Below, in pieces: positions 44,101-53,917 of a stretch of 64,000 nucleotides of DNA. Each line of letters starts with the position of its first letter. Within the stretch, counting starts at the first letter, position 1. The DNA is from Mesostigma viride (Eukaryota; Streptophyta; Mesostigmatophyceae; Mesostigmatales; Mesostigmataceae). The DNA lies in contig RPFO01000213.1 of NCBI GenBank assembly GCA_009746045.1, positions 1,548,578-1,612,577 on the forward strand, read 5' to 3'. Both the position numbers and the translations under genes were made by a program. The notes under the pieces are model-generated. The model was not told the DNA's origin, ran no database searches, and saw only the letters and a program-made list of their open reading frames with translations.

Positions 44101-45508
44101 TCGCCATGCGCAGCAAGCAAGGCCAGGCTGCAGCCATGTGAGGCGTGCGCAGCAAGCAAGGGCAGGCTGCAGCCATGTGAGGCATGCACAGCAAGCAAGG
44201 GCAGGCTGTAGCCATGCAGTGAGGCGTGTGCAGCAAGCAAGGGCAGACTGCAGCCATGTAGTGAGGCGCGTGCAGCAAGCAAGGGCAGGCTGCAGCCATG
44301 TGAGGCATGAACAGCAAGCATCTCCAGTTGTGTTGGAGGGGCTTTGCCTCAAGGGATCGCGGGACCAAGAAAAAAAGCGATGTTTGACGATAAAAGTGAC
44401 CTACACGGGCGCAACCTACACAGTGTATCGAAGAGCAGCGAGGAAAAGGCAACACGTGGCACAAGTACTGTGGAAGCAGAGGAATTCCAGCGTGCTAAAG
44501 AGCAGCGAGGCAAAGGCAACATGGCACAAGTACTGTGGAGGGAGAGGAATGCCAGCGTGCTGAAGAGCAGCGAGGCAAAGGCAGGGGCTGACTGAACTGC
44601 CAACGACAATGGTGTGAATGGGTGGGTGGGCCTCTCATCCACACAGCAGATGCAATCATGCAATCATGGAAGGATGGGCACACAGCAGCAGTGTGTGGAA
44701 TCGCAGCGAGCGAGCACGCGCAAGGCAAGTGCGAAGTATTGCAAGTGCATTTGGCGGCTTTGGCCACGCGCAATTGTGCGAGCGCAAATTCTGGTGGCAT
44801 GTCGAGCACGCATGCTCCACGGCTGGTACCGCCGTCCCAGTCACAAGACCAAAACGAACACCGAGAAAGGGATGGCCCAGGAACGCATGCTTGGGCAGTT
44901 CGGCTGGTTACAGGTACGGCCGTTGTAGCTAGAAACCTCCAAGGGGACAAGGATAGAGACGCACACAGCCACAAGGCTTTCGGGGGGGGGGGGGGGGAGA
45001 CACTGGTGCATGCGGCCCTAGCCTCAAGTGCCAGCAGCAGTACCTACTGACATTGGTATTACAGAAAAAGGCCGCCTGACACCTGAATGCCCAAAATACA
45101 ACGTGCCCAGGTTCCAAGAGTGACCATGAGATGAAGTCCCAACCCGCAGGGGATGTCTGGAACGCAGGTGTCAGAGAAATCGCGCAATAATGAGAAGCAG
45201 GCGGCGAACATTGATTACTGATGCTGATCACCATGGGAACCCAAAGCAATTAACTATACATATGCAGCTTGCAAGGCTGTCCGCGGAACCCTGTGCCGAC
45301 AACGATAGATGCTGACCACGGAGGCTCTGATCCAGAACGATACAACCATTGACGGAGTGAAAAGGACACGTCCAGGTATGATCACCAATGACTCACGAGT
45401 TACAGCGAGGCATCTGCCCGGGGCATGAGTAACGGCCAGGACGATGGCAAACAGGAGCGCCGCGTGCAGGAGACCCCGTGAAATCAAAGATGACCCGGGA
45501 GCCGCCAT
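31753..45508 (-). CDS. Secreted modular protein: signal peptide, 8 Cys-rich one-exon repeats, DPHF/root-cap-like C-terminus
   Basis: Exons in coding order: 45508-45397, 42451-42302, 41671-41498, 40150-39953, 38779-38606, 37410-37291, 36549-36427, 35331-35209, 34404-34255, 33400-32676, 32100-31753. All have AG acceptors and GT donors. The lengths sum to 2397 bp, one open frame of 798 residues plus stop. Exon 1 encodes a signal peptide (GLLHAALLFAIVLAVTHA). Exons 2-9 each encode one repeat of 40-66 residues: C near the start, usually (D/E)xGC, then PxC, ending FxxCxG; all begin and end in phase 1. Exon 10 has a DPHFTTLAGDKFDFNG motif and exon 11 VHGVLGQSY, both typical of root-cap/late-embryogenesis-type proteins. 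Likely extracellular, wall- or matrix-associated (inferred). The 2.9-kb first intron may hide more exons. Confidence 0.72.
32676..33400 (-). CDS. Exon 10 of the secreted gene: DPHF domain
   Basis: Acceptor after 'gtgccttgcag', donor GTGAGT. 241 codons in phase. The first half (VCVKNLVADVYIVLTLKNC, VVEGLLLDILQGAIPAC, LLQLPAQSDFILQFKVYVDD) is a beta-rich region. The second half has GTSDPHFTTLAGDKFDFNG followed by YCIVSDKHVQVNARFVG, the 'DPHF...G..FDF.G....CLxSD..xhxNA.F' signature shared by plant root-cap proteins and VWD-type domains. The other open frames here are shadows. Confidence 0.85.
33650..34095 (-). repeat. tRNA-like short retroposon pieces in an intron
   Basis: On the minus strand three B-box-like blocks occur: GTTCGAATCC near 33680 and near 34072, and a mutated one near 34030. 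The first is preceded by GTGCGAGAGGTCCT and TAGTCGTGAAAG, the same spacing as in the 27.8-kb element. They lie in the intron between exons 9 and 10 of the secreted gene. Confidence 0.5.
40690..41460. repeat. 34-bp minisatellite, about 22 copies
   Basis: Unit 'catgcacccatcgcctgcggccatgtgctcgtgg' with C/T and A/C variants. It lies in an intron of the secreted gene. Since 34 is not a multiple of 3 and the unit has no stop in any frame, all six frames stay open; those frames are not genes. Confidence 0.97.
43308..43718 (-). CDS. Hypothetical 136-codon frame with five 17-residue repeats
   Basis: The first 50 residues (VALSSCTENIASRSKFVASG, VVLTNAMATLQSVKKLHVK) vaguely resemble an armadillo-type helical repeat. 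Five copies of KESPKLVRHIDSNQVLF follow, from a 51-bp tandem repeat (43326-43576) that keeps the frame and varies mostly at single bases. It lies in the first intron of the secreted gene on the same strand. It could be a gene fragment or a chance frame over a minisatellite. Confidence 0.3.
   Translation of the reverse strand: MIMKLIDVALSSCTENIASRSKFVASGMVVLTNAMATLQSVKKLHVKEESPKLVRHIYSNQILFKESPKLVRHIDSNQVLFKESPKLVRHIDSNQVLFKESPKLVRHIDSNQVLFKESPKLVRHIDSNQVLFLKLA
43326..43576. repeat. 51-bp tandem repeat, five copies
   Basis: Unit 'agaacctggttgctgtcgatatgccgcaccagctttggtgattccttaaat', nearly identical between copies. Confidence 0.95.
44100..44325. repeat. About 43-bp minisatellite, five copies
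   Basis: Unit 'gcagcaagcaagggcaggctgcagccatgtgaggc' with small indels. Confidence 0.9.
44425..44590. repeat. About 70-bp tandem repeat, two to three copies
   Basis: Unit 'aagagcagcgaggcaaaggcaac...gcacaagtactgtgg...gaatnccagcgtgct'. Confidence 0.85.
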
Positions 45509-47780
45509 GACAGCTGGTAATTACGCGCATGTCCACAGGTGTCAAGCGGCCCCTCATTCGGTGCAAGGGTCACAGACAAGAGAAGAATACGGCAGACGGC
45601 AAGGCAGTCAGAACTTGCATAAAAGCCTGGGCTAGCTAGAATCATGGCCTGCAGCAAATACTAGGCGCCCCAAGCTTGGAAGGAAACCCTTAAGGAATGC
45701 GAATGCCGCACATCAGTTGCCGTATTACCGGTTACTTAATACGAAAGAATTCCAAACCCTAAGCTTACCGGCCTGCTTTCGAGGTAGCGAGGACTCGGAT
45801 TTCCAACGCCGTCAGCTGTGGATAGCTAGGACCTCACCGCAGGCAGCCCGGGAGGTCATGAACCTGAATTTTGCGTGTACATGTCCCCGTGTACATACAC
45901 CAGCAATTTCCCCAGCGGAGCACCCCAGCGACCAGTCAGGAATTTCGCTCATGCAAGTTGCGATCTTAAGTTGCCTGCTCTGAACTCTTGTAAACAAGCT
46001 ATAACCGGCGTCAGGAGTCAGGACTGATTACTGATGACGAACTGATTTGGTCAGAGAGCGCACTCGTCACTCGATTTGGTCCATGGCTCCACGATATTTG
46101 AGAGTATATCGGCTCGGCCCGCCAAAAGTGAACCTGGGCCAGCCGTTGGCTGCCGGCTAGTCCGGCGTTAAATATCGAAACTGATCAGGCTCTCTCCACA
46201 TTCAAATGCGATTAGTCCGAAACTCGAGCGGGGATTGGTCCCGAAACAAATACGAGGCATCCCAGGGGCATCCATCATAGTTCCGGCACACGAATCAGTA
46301 CAGAAGCGAATAGTTTCAGATTATTACGGACATTGGTTCCTCCGCGTCCGTACCGGGCCGCAGAGAATATCAGACCGGATCTTCGATTCATTCTGAACAA
46401 CTCGAACTTGCTGCCGTACGACCTGGTACTTGTCATTTCCTACCACATCGTTCGGATGATCGGATCCGGGATTGATCCGGCTACTGTAGGTGGCCTTCGC
46501 CATTCACAACAGTCATACCGCGTTAAGTTGCTTAACATTGCGTTACCTTGTTAAGTTGCGACGCCGAAGTTTCCGCGGCGACCGCAACTTAAGCATCGGT
46601 GCCATAACGCGGTAATAATGACCCAACTTGTCGGTGTCAGCCTGGGCAGGGGGGGTGGAAAAAACAAAAATATCAGACACCATGCTGAAATTTTCCAAAA
46701 GTTGGCCCTTGGACCCTACCTACCTAGCACCTAGGCGCTATACCTAGCAAAACCCTGAGGTCCCAAGGGTTATAGGGGTCGACCTAGGGTGCAAAATGAT
46801 CAGCTCCGCGAGCTCTACCGTTTGAGCATATTGGTGTATGGGAAAATTCCGGTTTTCTTAAATGGGTCGTTGGCCGGCGCGACGCGATACTGGCACAGCA
46901 CGGCGCTGGATAGCCGAAGGCTTGTAGTGGTGGCAGACGGCAGCATACTTCCGTGCCTAGGGGCAGCACCATCTTGCGGGCAACCCCCCCCCCTCTATGG
47001 TACCTGCCAAAATTTTGACTGCAGATTTGGGTTCAGCTCGCCAAGTGCTATCAGTTTGTCCGTCAAACCGTTTCAAAATTCCGACCATACAGGGAGCTAG
47101 CAGAAAATCCAAGTGTTTTGTCGTAAAAAACCCATATCGGCCCGGCACCCTACCTACCTACCCTTTAAGTTAACGGTTTTTGAGGCTCTGTAACTTCTAA
47201 CCTAGAGACCCCCTGGGGTTGCGACCAGTGGCAAACGTGCTTGTTTTCGCGAGATCTACTCGAATCCAGCATGATGAAAATTGGCTTGTTTTTTTCCACC
47301 CCCCCTGGCCTGGGGGCCATTTTTGGCCGCGCAGGCATGCTCAACCGCCCAAAAAGTGAACTTTTTTGGCTGGGCGAACAAGGGCGAAGGCCGCGAAGCC
47401 AGCGGGTCACACTACACTGTACTGTAGTTTCACAATGGATCAATGATCAGTGTCGGGGTAAAATTGGCTCCAGAGTTCTCAGTTCTCGAATTCTCAGAGG
47501 GCGGGGGCCGAGATTAATTAAGAGGTACCTTGAAATTAAATAAGAGGCATGGCTCTATCGAGATATATGTTCGGAGGCGAATTTCTATTGGCGTGAATGT
47601 GTAGTATTGTACGAAAACATGTCAAGGGTGACGGAAAGAAGGACTTATGGTGGCAAGTTTCTATTGGCGTTAATTTGTAGTCTTGTACGACAACTGTCAA
47701 GGGTGACGGCATGTACTGAAATCGCGGATACTTTCTAGATCGTTTGCGCTTTCGACGGTTAAATGGCAGAGCTGCGGTTG
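45509..47780. other. No gene seen; upstream region of the secreted gene and dispersed repeat pieces
   Basis: No frame with motifs. 47350-47415 shares 'cttttttggctgggcgaa' and 'gaagccagcgggtcacac' with 6700-6740. 46500-46620 holds inverted 'gcgttaagttgc' motifs. The first few hundred bases should contain the promoter of the minus-strand gene. Confidence 0.35.
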
Positions 47781-47789
47781 AAAGTACTG

Positions 47790-47980
47790 TACGTGTGGGG
47801 GGACGGTGTTACAACGGGGGGGGGGACGCATTTATGGGGGGGGGGACGGTGTTACAACGGGGGGGGGGACGCATTTATGGGGGGGGGGGACGGTGTTTCA
47901 ACGGGGGGAGGGACGCATTTATGGGGGGGGGGGGACGGTGTTACAACGGGGGGGGGAACGCACTTATGTGGGGGGGGGAC
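47790..47980. repeat. G-rich minisatellite, about 44-bp units
   Basis: Four units of 'ggacggtgttacaacgggggg...gacgcatttatgggggg'. Runs of 6-10 G could form quadruplexes. Confidence 0.9.
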
Positions 47981-47981
47981 A

Positions 47982-48313
47982 CTCTGGGCTCCAACTTGGG
48001 TAAAAAGTGGGGAAAAAGAGGGTAAACAAGGGGAAAAAGAGGGTAAACATGGGGAAATATTACCCTTGAAGGTAAAATATTACCCTGGTTTTTCCCCTCT
48101 TTTTACCCTGGGTAAAAAAAGGGGAATCTTTTTTTACCCGCTTTTTGCCACGTTTTCCCCATTTTTACCCCCTTTTTACCCAAAAAAAAGGGGTAAAATG
48201 CCGTGAATAATCGGGTAAAAATTATTACCCCCTAATTCCCCTATTTTTACCCATACTTTCCCTAGTGTATTCGAGGTTTCCAGATGGGGTAATGTTGGGT
48301 AAATGTGGGGTAA
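47982..48313 (+). mobile_element. GGGTAAA-rich fold-back element, left part (copy 1)
   Basis: Starts CACTCTGGGCTCCAACTTGG and consists of dense GGGTAAA/TTTACCC motifs in both orientations. Nearly identical to 62372-62690. Interrupted at 48313 by the LINE; continues at 53918. Confidence 0.85.
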
Positions 48314-48627
48314 TTAATTAATTAATTAATTAGACTCGTGCTCCCGTTGGGGAGTCACGGAGCATTAACCCCGATGAATGGATGGATGGGTGCACACATT
48401 CCTACCGGTCTAATCTATCTACATTGGCTACATACTACATCTATCTAACAACATTCTAACTACATCATCTATCTAGGCAGCCTCACGCTGCCCTAGGGGG
48501 AGCTATCTAGCGTGCCTCCCGCGGGATTGCACACGCGGGCGCTTCCCCACTGGGGGGGGCTCGTTGTCCTCTATGACCTGGGCCCACTTGGCCTTGTCCA
48601 TCATCTTCTTCCAAATCACGGAGAGGC

Positions 48628-51600
48628 CTAGGCCCCCATGTCCTCTACGAGCTGTTCTTTGAAGGTGCGGGCCTTGCGGCGTCTAACATTACTGGGCCCA
48701 GCCCACGTCAGGAGGTGCCGGCCAGGCTGGGCTGGTCGCAGTCCTGCGGGGGGGCCACGTGAGGTGTCTACCTGGTTGGTGCGAGCTAGGTGCCCTACTA
48801 GCTGCAGGCGGCGTTGCTTAATTGTGCTGGTGATATAGGGCATGCCCTGGTACAGGTCCTCATTGCGGACATGAGCAGCATATCCTACTCTGAAAATGGA
48901 ACGCAGCATGCTGGTGACCGCGCCGTCCAGCTTGCGGGCCAGGTCGGCGGTGAGGGTCCACGTCTCGGCGCCATACGTGAGAACAGGAAGGACGAGGACC
49001 TTGAACAGGTCCTGTTTCTCGATCTTGCCCAGGGGCTTGCGCCATAGGGCCCGGTACTGGCGTAAAGCGTGCCAGGCGAGGGAGATGCGGTGGTCCACAT
49101 CCACCTCGCAGCTAGGGAGCAGGCTGCCCAGCAGCTTAACGCGGTCCCGATACAGGACTCGAGAGCCGTCTAGGAGATAGAGGGGCGGCGCTGAGGTGGT
49201 GAGCCCAACCGCCAGGGCCTCTGTCTTCTTGCTGACCTCAAGCCCCACTGCACGGGCCTCGAGAGCCAGGCAGTCAAGCCATGTCTGCACGTGCTCAGTG
49301 TCCTCAAAGAGGGTGGTGTCGTCTGCGTAAATGATGTCTGCTAGCCGAATCTCCGTGTCCGCACCGCCATGCCAGAATTTGTTAGCAACCTGCACTCCTG
49401 GTTCCCTGCCCACGATGCGGGCAAATCGCTTGCGCGCCTGAATCATTACGTATTCGACAACAATAATGAACAGGTAGGGCGACAGCACGCAGCCCTGCCA
49501 CACACCCTTCTGTAAAGGGCATGGGGGCGTGGTCCCGTAAGAAGTGCGCACCGAAGTGGTGGACCCTTCATACAGGTTGCGGATGACAGCAATCAGGGGG
49601 CGGGGGATCCGGAACAACTCGAGGATGTCCCAAAGCGCAGGCCAGAAAACCGAATCGAAGGCTTTGATGAAGTCCACCAGCACAAGGTGCAAAGGGGACT
49701 CACCAGGCTGAAGGCGTTGCAGTTCCTCCACCAGTCGGCGAGTAGCGAAGAGCGCCTGTACTGTGTTGCGACCTGAACGGAAGCCGTGCTGAGTCTCGCT
49801 GAGGTGACCGTCCAGGGCCGTGCGCAGGCGGTTCAGGATGAGCCGCATAAGAAGCTTGAGGGGGCACTTTGAATGCACACCCCTCTGTAGTTGCCGGGGT
49901 CGGCAGGCGACCCCTTGTTCTTGTACAGCATCGTGCGAAAACTGTGTTGCCAGGCCGCTGGAGGTGGTTGCGACGACAGCAGAAGGCGGTTGCAGATGTC
50001 CCGGAAGAGCAGCATAACACCTGTGTCCTCGAATTCGGCTGCAAGTTTTACAACTGCGGCCGGAATCTCGTCAGAGCCGGTGGCTGCGTCATAACGCAGG
50101 CGCTGGACCGCCTCTGTTACCTCGCGAGAGGTGAAAGGAGGCATGTCAGACGGGTCGCCAAGTGGGCCGACCAGCGGGGGGACTAGGTAGTCCGCCGCTG
50201 ACCTAGGCGGGGCCGGGGGCTCAGCGGGGCCGGCCAGGGCGGCCGGGCGGGCGGCGGCAGCTGGGAGCAGGGGTGGGGGCGGCGCAGCTGTCCCCACGAC
50301 CTCGGCCGTGGCCGTGGCCCAGGTACGAAGCCGCTTGGCTGGGGCGCCGGGGACGTCGTGGCGGTGGGGCCGGCCGAGGCCGTCCGGGTGCCCGAGGCGC
50401 TTGTACCAGAACCAGGCCCCCTTGCCGTCGTGCTTCTGCTGGCAGCTGCGCAGGTCCTTGACCATCTGCTGAGCATCTGCCTTCTCAGCCTGCTCGTAGG
50501 CGGCCCTCAGAGCTGCTTGCAGCCCAGGTTTGGCGATCGGATCTCTGTTGCGGCGGAGCATCTGCCTGGCGGCGACCACTGTCGGTGCGTGACGGTGGAC
50601 AGCAAGCTGCCGACGCGGAGGCAGGGTGGGGAGGGTGCGGGCAGCCAGGCGATACTTGGCGGCGACACCACGGAGGATCACTGAAATATCCCCCGGCGGC
50701 GGAATGGCGTGTAACTGCTGTCGGCTGCCCCCGGCGTCGAATACGGCCAGGAAATCATCCCTGTGCGACATAGCGGCCTGCTCTGCTGCTGACATCTTGT
50801 CGGCATCCTTCAGCACAATCCGGAGCACTTTCAGATCTGGCTGAGGTGCCAGCTGTCGCGACGGTTTCACCCCAGGAAACCGCAATCTGATGCGAGCGAG
50901 CACGAGACGATGATCAGATTCCACCGTGCTGACAGAATCTTGCAGGACGCGAGCATCGACAACTGAGGGGCGCTGAGCCCGACGTACGCAGACATAATCA
51001 AGTACTCCTACACACAGATCTCGAGTGATTTATCTAGTACCAAATCCGAAAGGCTTGCATCACTCCCCGGACAGGAGAACTTTTGCGGATGACTGTAGGT
51101 GTAAGTTGGCGATGCCATGGTAACCGGAGACGTCCGTCCTATAGTCAGCAAAATTGGTGCGAGAGGTCCCCAGTTCGATTCCGGTCGGATTCATTTGCAG
51201 ATCGCGTTTTCCGCGTTTTCCGCGGCCCGGCACTGAACGCAAAGGTTTTCACCTTTGCGGAGTGCCTGATCAGAATAATCAAGGCACACCACCCGATCCG
51301 ACGGCCCAAAAAAGGTGGCCAGCTGCTCAGCGGGGCGTGCGAAAGAAGCATTGCATGCAACCAGCGCAGATTCTGCCAGCAGATTCGCAAATAAAGGCGT
51401 GTTACCGTTGGCTGTCGTGTTGGTTGGGGAATACTGAGCGCCCCCAGTGCCAACTGGCAGCGTGGCGTTGGCGTCGAGCAGCATAACCAGGAAGTGCCGA
51501 GCTGGGATGTTGGCCTCCTCCTCCTTGAGGGCGTCGAAGAAGGCCTCACGTTCCGCCTGAGCTCGACCCGCATGTGGTGCATATCCCACGATAACGGTTA

Positions 51601-51985
51601 GCGTGTGGTGTGAATGGCCCTCAGTGGCCGAAAAAGTGGCCACTAGCACACGCGGGGACCGCAGCACGATGGACTGGAGCTGCTCTGATGCTGCCGGCGA
51701 GCACAAGAGGCCCACACCACCTTGGCCCGGCGCGTCGCCGCCACCATAGTGGAACCGCCAGCCTGCACGCAGGTCGTCGACCAGCAGACCGTTGACCGCG
51801 TGCTGAGGGTCAACGGTGCGTCGGTGCTCCTGGACTCCAAGAACAGCGATCTTGTTGTCGGCGCACAGGGCGATCAGCTCGTCGACGCGTTGTCGTGCTG
51901 GGGTGCCGCCGCTCGTAGAAGGATCTGCGGGAGGGTGCGCACGTTAAAACTAGCAATACCAAGAATGGGCCGTTGCCCTATTAGC
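48628..51985 (-). pseudogene. LINE ORF2: AP-type endonuclease and reverse transcriptase
   Basis: The endonuclease begins with GIASFNVRTL (about 51960); after a one-base frameshift in a C-rich run near 51930 come LIALCADNKIAVLGVQEHRR, VIVGYAPHAG and DANATLPVG. A short retroposon (51003-51274) interrupts it, then SDHRLVLARIRLRF ends the domain. The linker contains WFWYKRLG. RT motifs: FTSREVTEAVQRLRYD, GNYRGVCIQSA, FRSGRNTVQALFATRRL, LVDFIKAFDSVFW (A), LQKGVWQGCVLSPYLF (B), IIYADDTTLF (C, catalytic YADD), LLGSLLPSCEVD. The C-terminal region has RRLQLVGHLART. A second one-base shift sits in a C run near 49862. Catalytic residues are kept; the two shifts in homopolymers could be decay or assembly errors. 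Confidence 0.88.
51003..51274 (+). mobile_element. Short non-coding retroposon, 5'-truncated (copy D)
   Basis: Flanked by the 9-bp duplication ATAATCAAG (50994-51002 and 51275-51283), inside the endonuclease coding region of the LINE. It starts within the internal segment of the 27787-28406 element (tactcctacacac) and runs through one complete terminal repeat to CTGATCAG. This 5' truncation with a constant 3' end indicates copying by target-primed reverse transcription. Confidence 0.85.
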
Positions 51986-52075
51986 GGGGGGGTGGGGGTG
52001 GGGGTGGGGGTGGAGAAGGGTAGTGCTGGAGGTGGGGGTGGGGGTGGGGGGGGGGGGGAGGGGGAGGGTGGCGAT
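51985..52075. repeat. G-rich tract between LINE ORFs
   Basis: Runs of 'gtgggg' and a 13-base G run on the plus strand, C-rich on the LINE sense strand, between ORF1 and ORF2. Confidence 0.85.
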
Positions 52076-52357
52076 TGGGGTTAATGCTTGTCAACGCATG
52101 GAGGCTTTCTTTCAGGACGGATATGCGTCGTCTCCGTCCTGGCTGGGGTCGCCGGCGTGTCGACTGGGCCTCATCCCGCTCAAGGCGGGCTAGGAGGCGG
52201 GTAAGGCTGGTAAATTGGCGGGAAGGTTGACCGTGGCGTGCCTGGCGACCTTGCATCCTGATCATGCTCGCACGGTGCGACATGAGGATGGAAAGGGGCT
52301 TGTTTATAAAGGCTGTGCCCAAAGCCTATTGTACCGCGAGGCCGCGAGGGTGTGCCC

Positions 52358-53695
52358 TTACCGGGCGCCATCCATACCCGGGACGTGCGTAGACGATGAT
52401 GACGCAGCTGGGGCCGGCCTGGGACGGCCCGACTTGTGCCGCTTGTTCGGAGCCTGCGCCTCCGTGCGCTGGCCGTTGATGAATAGCACGGGGGTGTCGT
52501 GGACGAGGCGGACGTAGACCTTCTGGCCATCCCGCTTGGCCTTGGTCGCCACGTCGCTGCCCAGCAGACCATTCTTGATGACTAGCTGGGCCGGTGAGAG
52601 GAGGTCGTCGAGGCTCGGCGCGTTCTTCCCGCCTAGGAGCTTGCGGGCCTGGAGTACCTTCACCTTGCTGGCCACATTCGCAAAGGTCACCCGGATGGGG
52701 CCAGGCTGGCCCGCCATCCAAGCTGCCGACTCGATGCGGATGCGCTCGTTGCCCAGCTGCAGCCGGCCCACGATGAGGCTGTGGTACAGGCGTTGCGCTA
52801 GCATCAGGTCCGTTTCAGGCTGCTGTGCGACCTGGAAATACCGGACCACTATACTGCGTGAGCGCACGTCCTCCTCGACCGCAGTCTTGTGGGCTGCAGC
52901 CCCCCTGCGTGCTGCATCTTCCATCAGGTTGGCAATGTCCGTCTGTTTTACCACGTTAGCATAGCTGGTGAGTGCAGGGGCTGCTGGCTGGGGAGGTGTG
53001 GCCAGGGCGGCCTTGACCTCGGCAATGCTGGTTTGGAGCGCAGCAGTGTCTTGACGAATAGCAGTGGACAAGGCGCCGAGTTGGGCAGCCATGTCTGCGA
53101 CTTCCTTATTGAGCTTGTGCAGGTCTGCTTCCGGGGAAGCAGCATCAGGGGTGTTGGCGGTGCCGTGGTCGGCGTCCTCGAAAGCGGCAATGAGTGCCCG
53201 GAGGCAGGGGGCCTGCGCGTGGCTCAGGAAAACAGAAAGTCGAAGCTCTGGCTCGTCCATTGCGGCAAGCTCGTCCAGAGAAATGGTATCGCCAGACGTG
53301 GGAAAATAGAGTGGAATGTCGTTGGCTTTCAGGTGGTGCAGGATAGCCTGCGCCTCCTCGGCGGTAAGCGAAAAGAACCGGTGCTCGGCGACAACCTTGC
53401 CAGGCATGAAGGATGCTGGGTCGAACTCAGCGTCGTCGTCGTCGGCGTCGTCGTCGTCCTCGTCAATGGGGGTGGCCTCGCTGGGTTGAGAAGACGATGG
53501 CAAAGGGACCTGGCGTTCCATCTCGTCGGCTGGGGTGACGCAAAGCCGCTTGGAGGAGGCGGTAATGGCTGCCTCGCTGGCCCGGGGCTGCGTTGCTATG
53601 GTTTCCGCATCTGCAATTAGTTGCGTAATCGTGTTGGGCGCTGAAGCCTCCCCCTCGGAGAGAGTATGGGAGGCGGTTGACGGAGTTTCTGCCAT
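52358..53695 (-). CDS. LINE ORF1, L1-type RNA-binding protein
   Basis: An intact 445-codon frame. Residues about 60-90 hold an acidic run (EDDDDADDDDAEFD). Residues about 90-175 form a folded region with FSLTAEEAQAILHHLKANDI. A coiled-coil segment spans about 185-235 (LHKLNKEVADMAAQLGALST). TSYANVVKQ is at about 250, then an RRM-like domain (RSIVVRYFQVAQQPETDLML, PGPIRVTFANVASKVKVLQA) and a C-terminal part (SPAQLVIKNGLLGSDV, VYVRLVHDTPVLFING). The RRM plus C-terminal order is that of L1-type ORF1 proteins, which coat LINE RNA. No CCHC knuckle is seen. A homologous but disrupted ORF1 lies at 14544-15072 plus 26581-27455. It ends 0.37 kb before ORF2. Confidence 0.82.
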   Translation of the reverse strand: MAETPSTASHTLSEGEASAPNTITQLIADAETIATQPRASEAAITASSKRLCVTPADEMERQVPLPSSSQPSEATPIDEDDDDADDDDAEFDPASFMPGKVVAEHRFFSLTAEEAQAILHHLKANDIPLYFPTSGDTISLDELAAMDEPELRLSVFLSHAQAPCLRALIAAFEDADHGTANTPDAASPEADLHKLNKEVADMAAQLGALSTAIRQDTAALQTSIAEVKAALATPPQPAAPALTSYANVVKQTDIANLMEDAARRGAAAHKTAVEEDVRSRSIVVRYFQVAQQPETDLMLAQRLYHSLIVGRLQLGNERIRIESAAWMAGQPGPIRVTFANVASKVKVLQARKLLGGKNAPSLDDLLSPAQLVIKNGLLGSDVATKAKRDGQKVYVRLVHDTPVLFINGQRTEAQAPNKRHKSGRPRPAPAASSSSTHVPGMDGAR

Positions 53696-53917
53696 AGCTG
53701 GTTCCGGAAAATACGAACCCTGCCTGTGCTGCGTTTTGTTGATATTGCGCTAAATCTTGGGCGATGGCGGCTGAAAATTATATCATCGTGTTCGTCATCA
53801 AAAGACGCTTCTACTGCAATTTACCCGACCAAATTTCATGCCCGGATGTAAAAGTTATGAGCATTCTCGGCATCCATAGCTCGTTCTTTCGTTAAGGGGG
53901 GGTAGCACCTTGGTTTT

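Larger units (their letters stand above)
48314..53917 (-). mobile_element. Nearly full-length L1-like LINE, 5.6 kb
   Basis: Flanked by the perfect 10-bp duplication TGTGGGGTAA (48304-48313 and 53918-53927). The homologous repeat at 62.4 kb is uninterrupted, which proves the insertion. Order on the minus strand: 5' UTR 53917-53696, ORF1 53695-52358, C-rich linker about 52075-51990, ORF2 (endonuclease, RT, C-terminal region) about 51985-48628, and a 3' UTR ending CAACGGGAGCACGAGTCT plus a (TTAA)n tail. A 272-bp retroposon sits in the endonuclease region. Confidence 0.92.

Noticed and set aside
44929-45249. Second exon of the secreted gene
   Set aside because: A block with GT/AG ends exists (about 45040-45150) but its phase does not keep the 1-1 pattern and it lacks the repeat signature.
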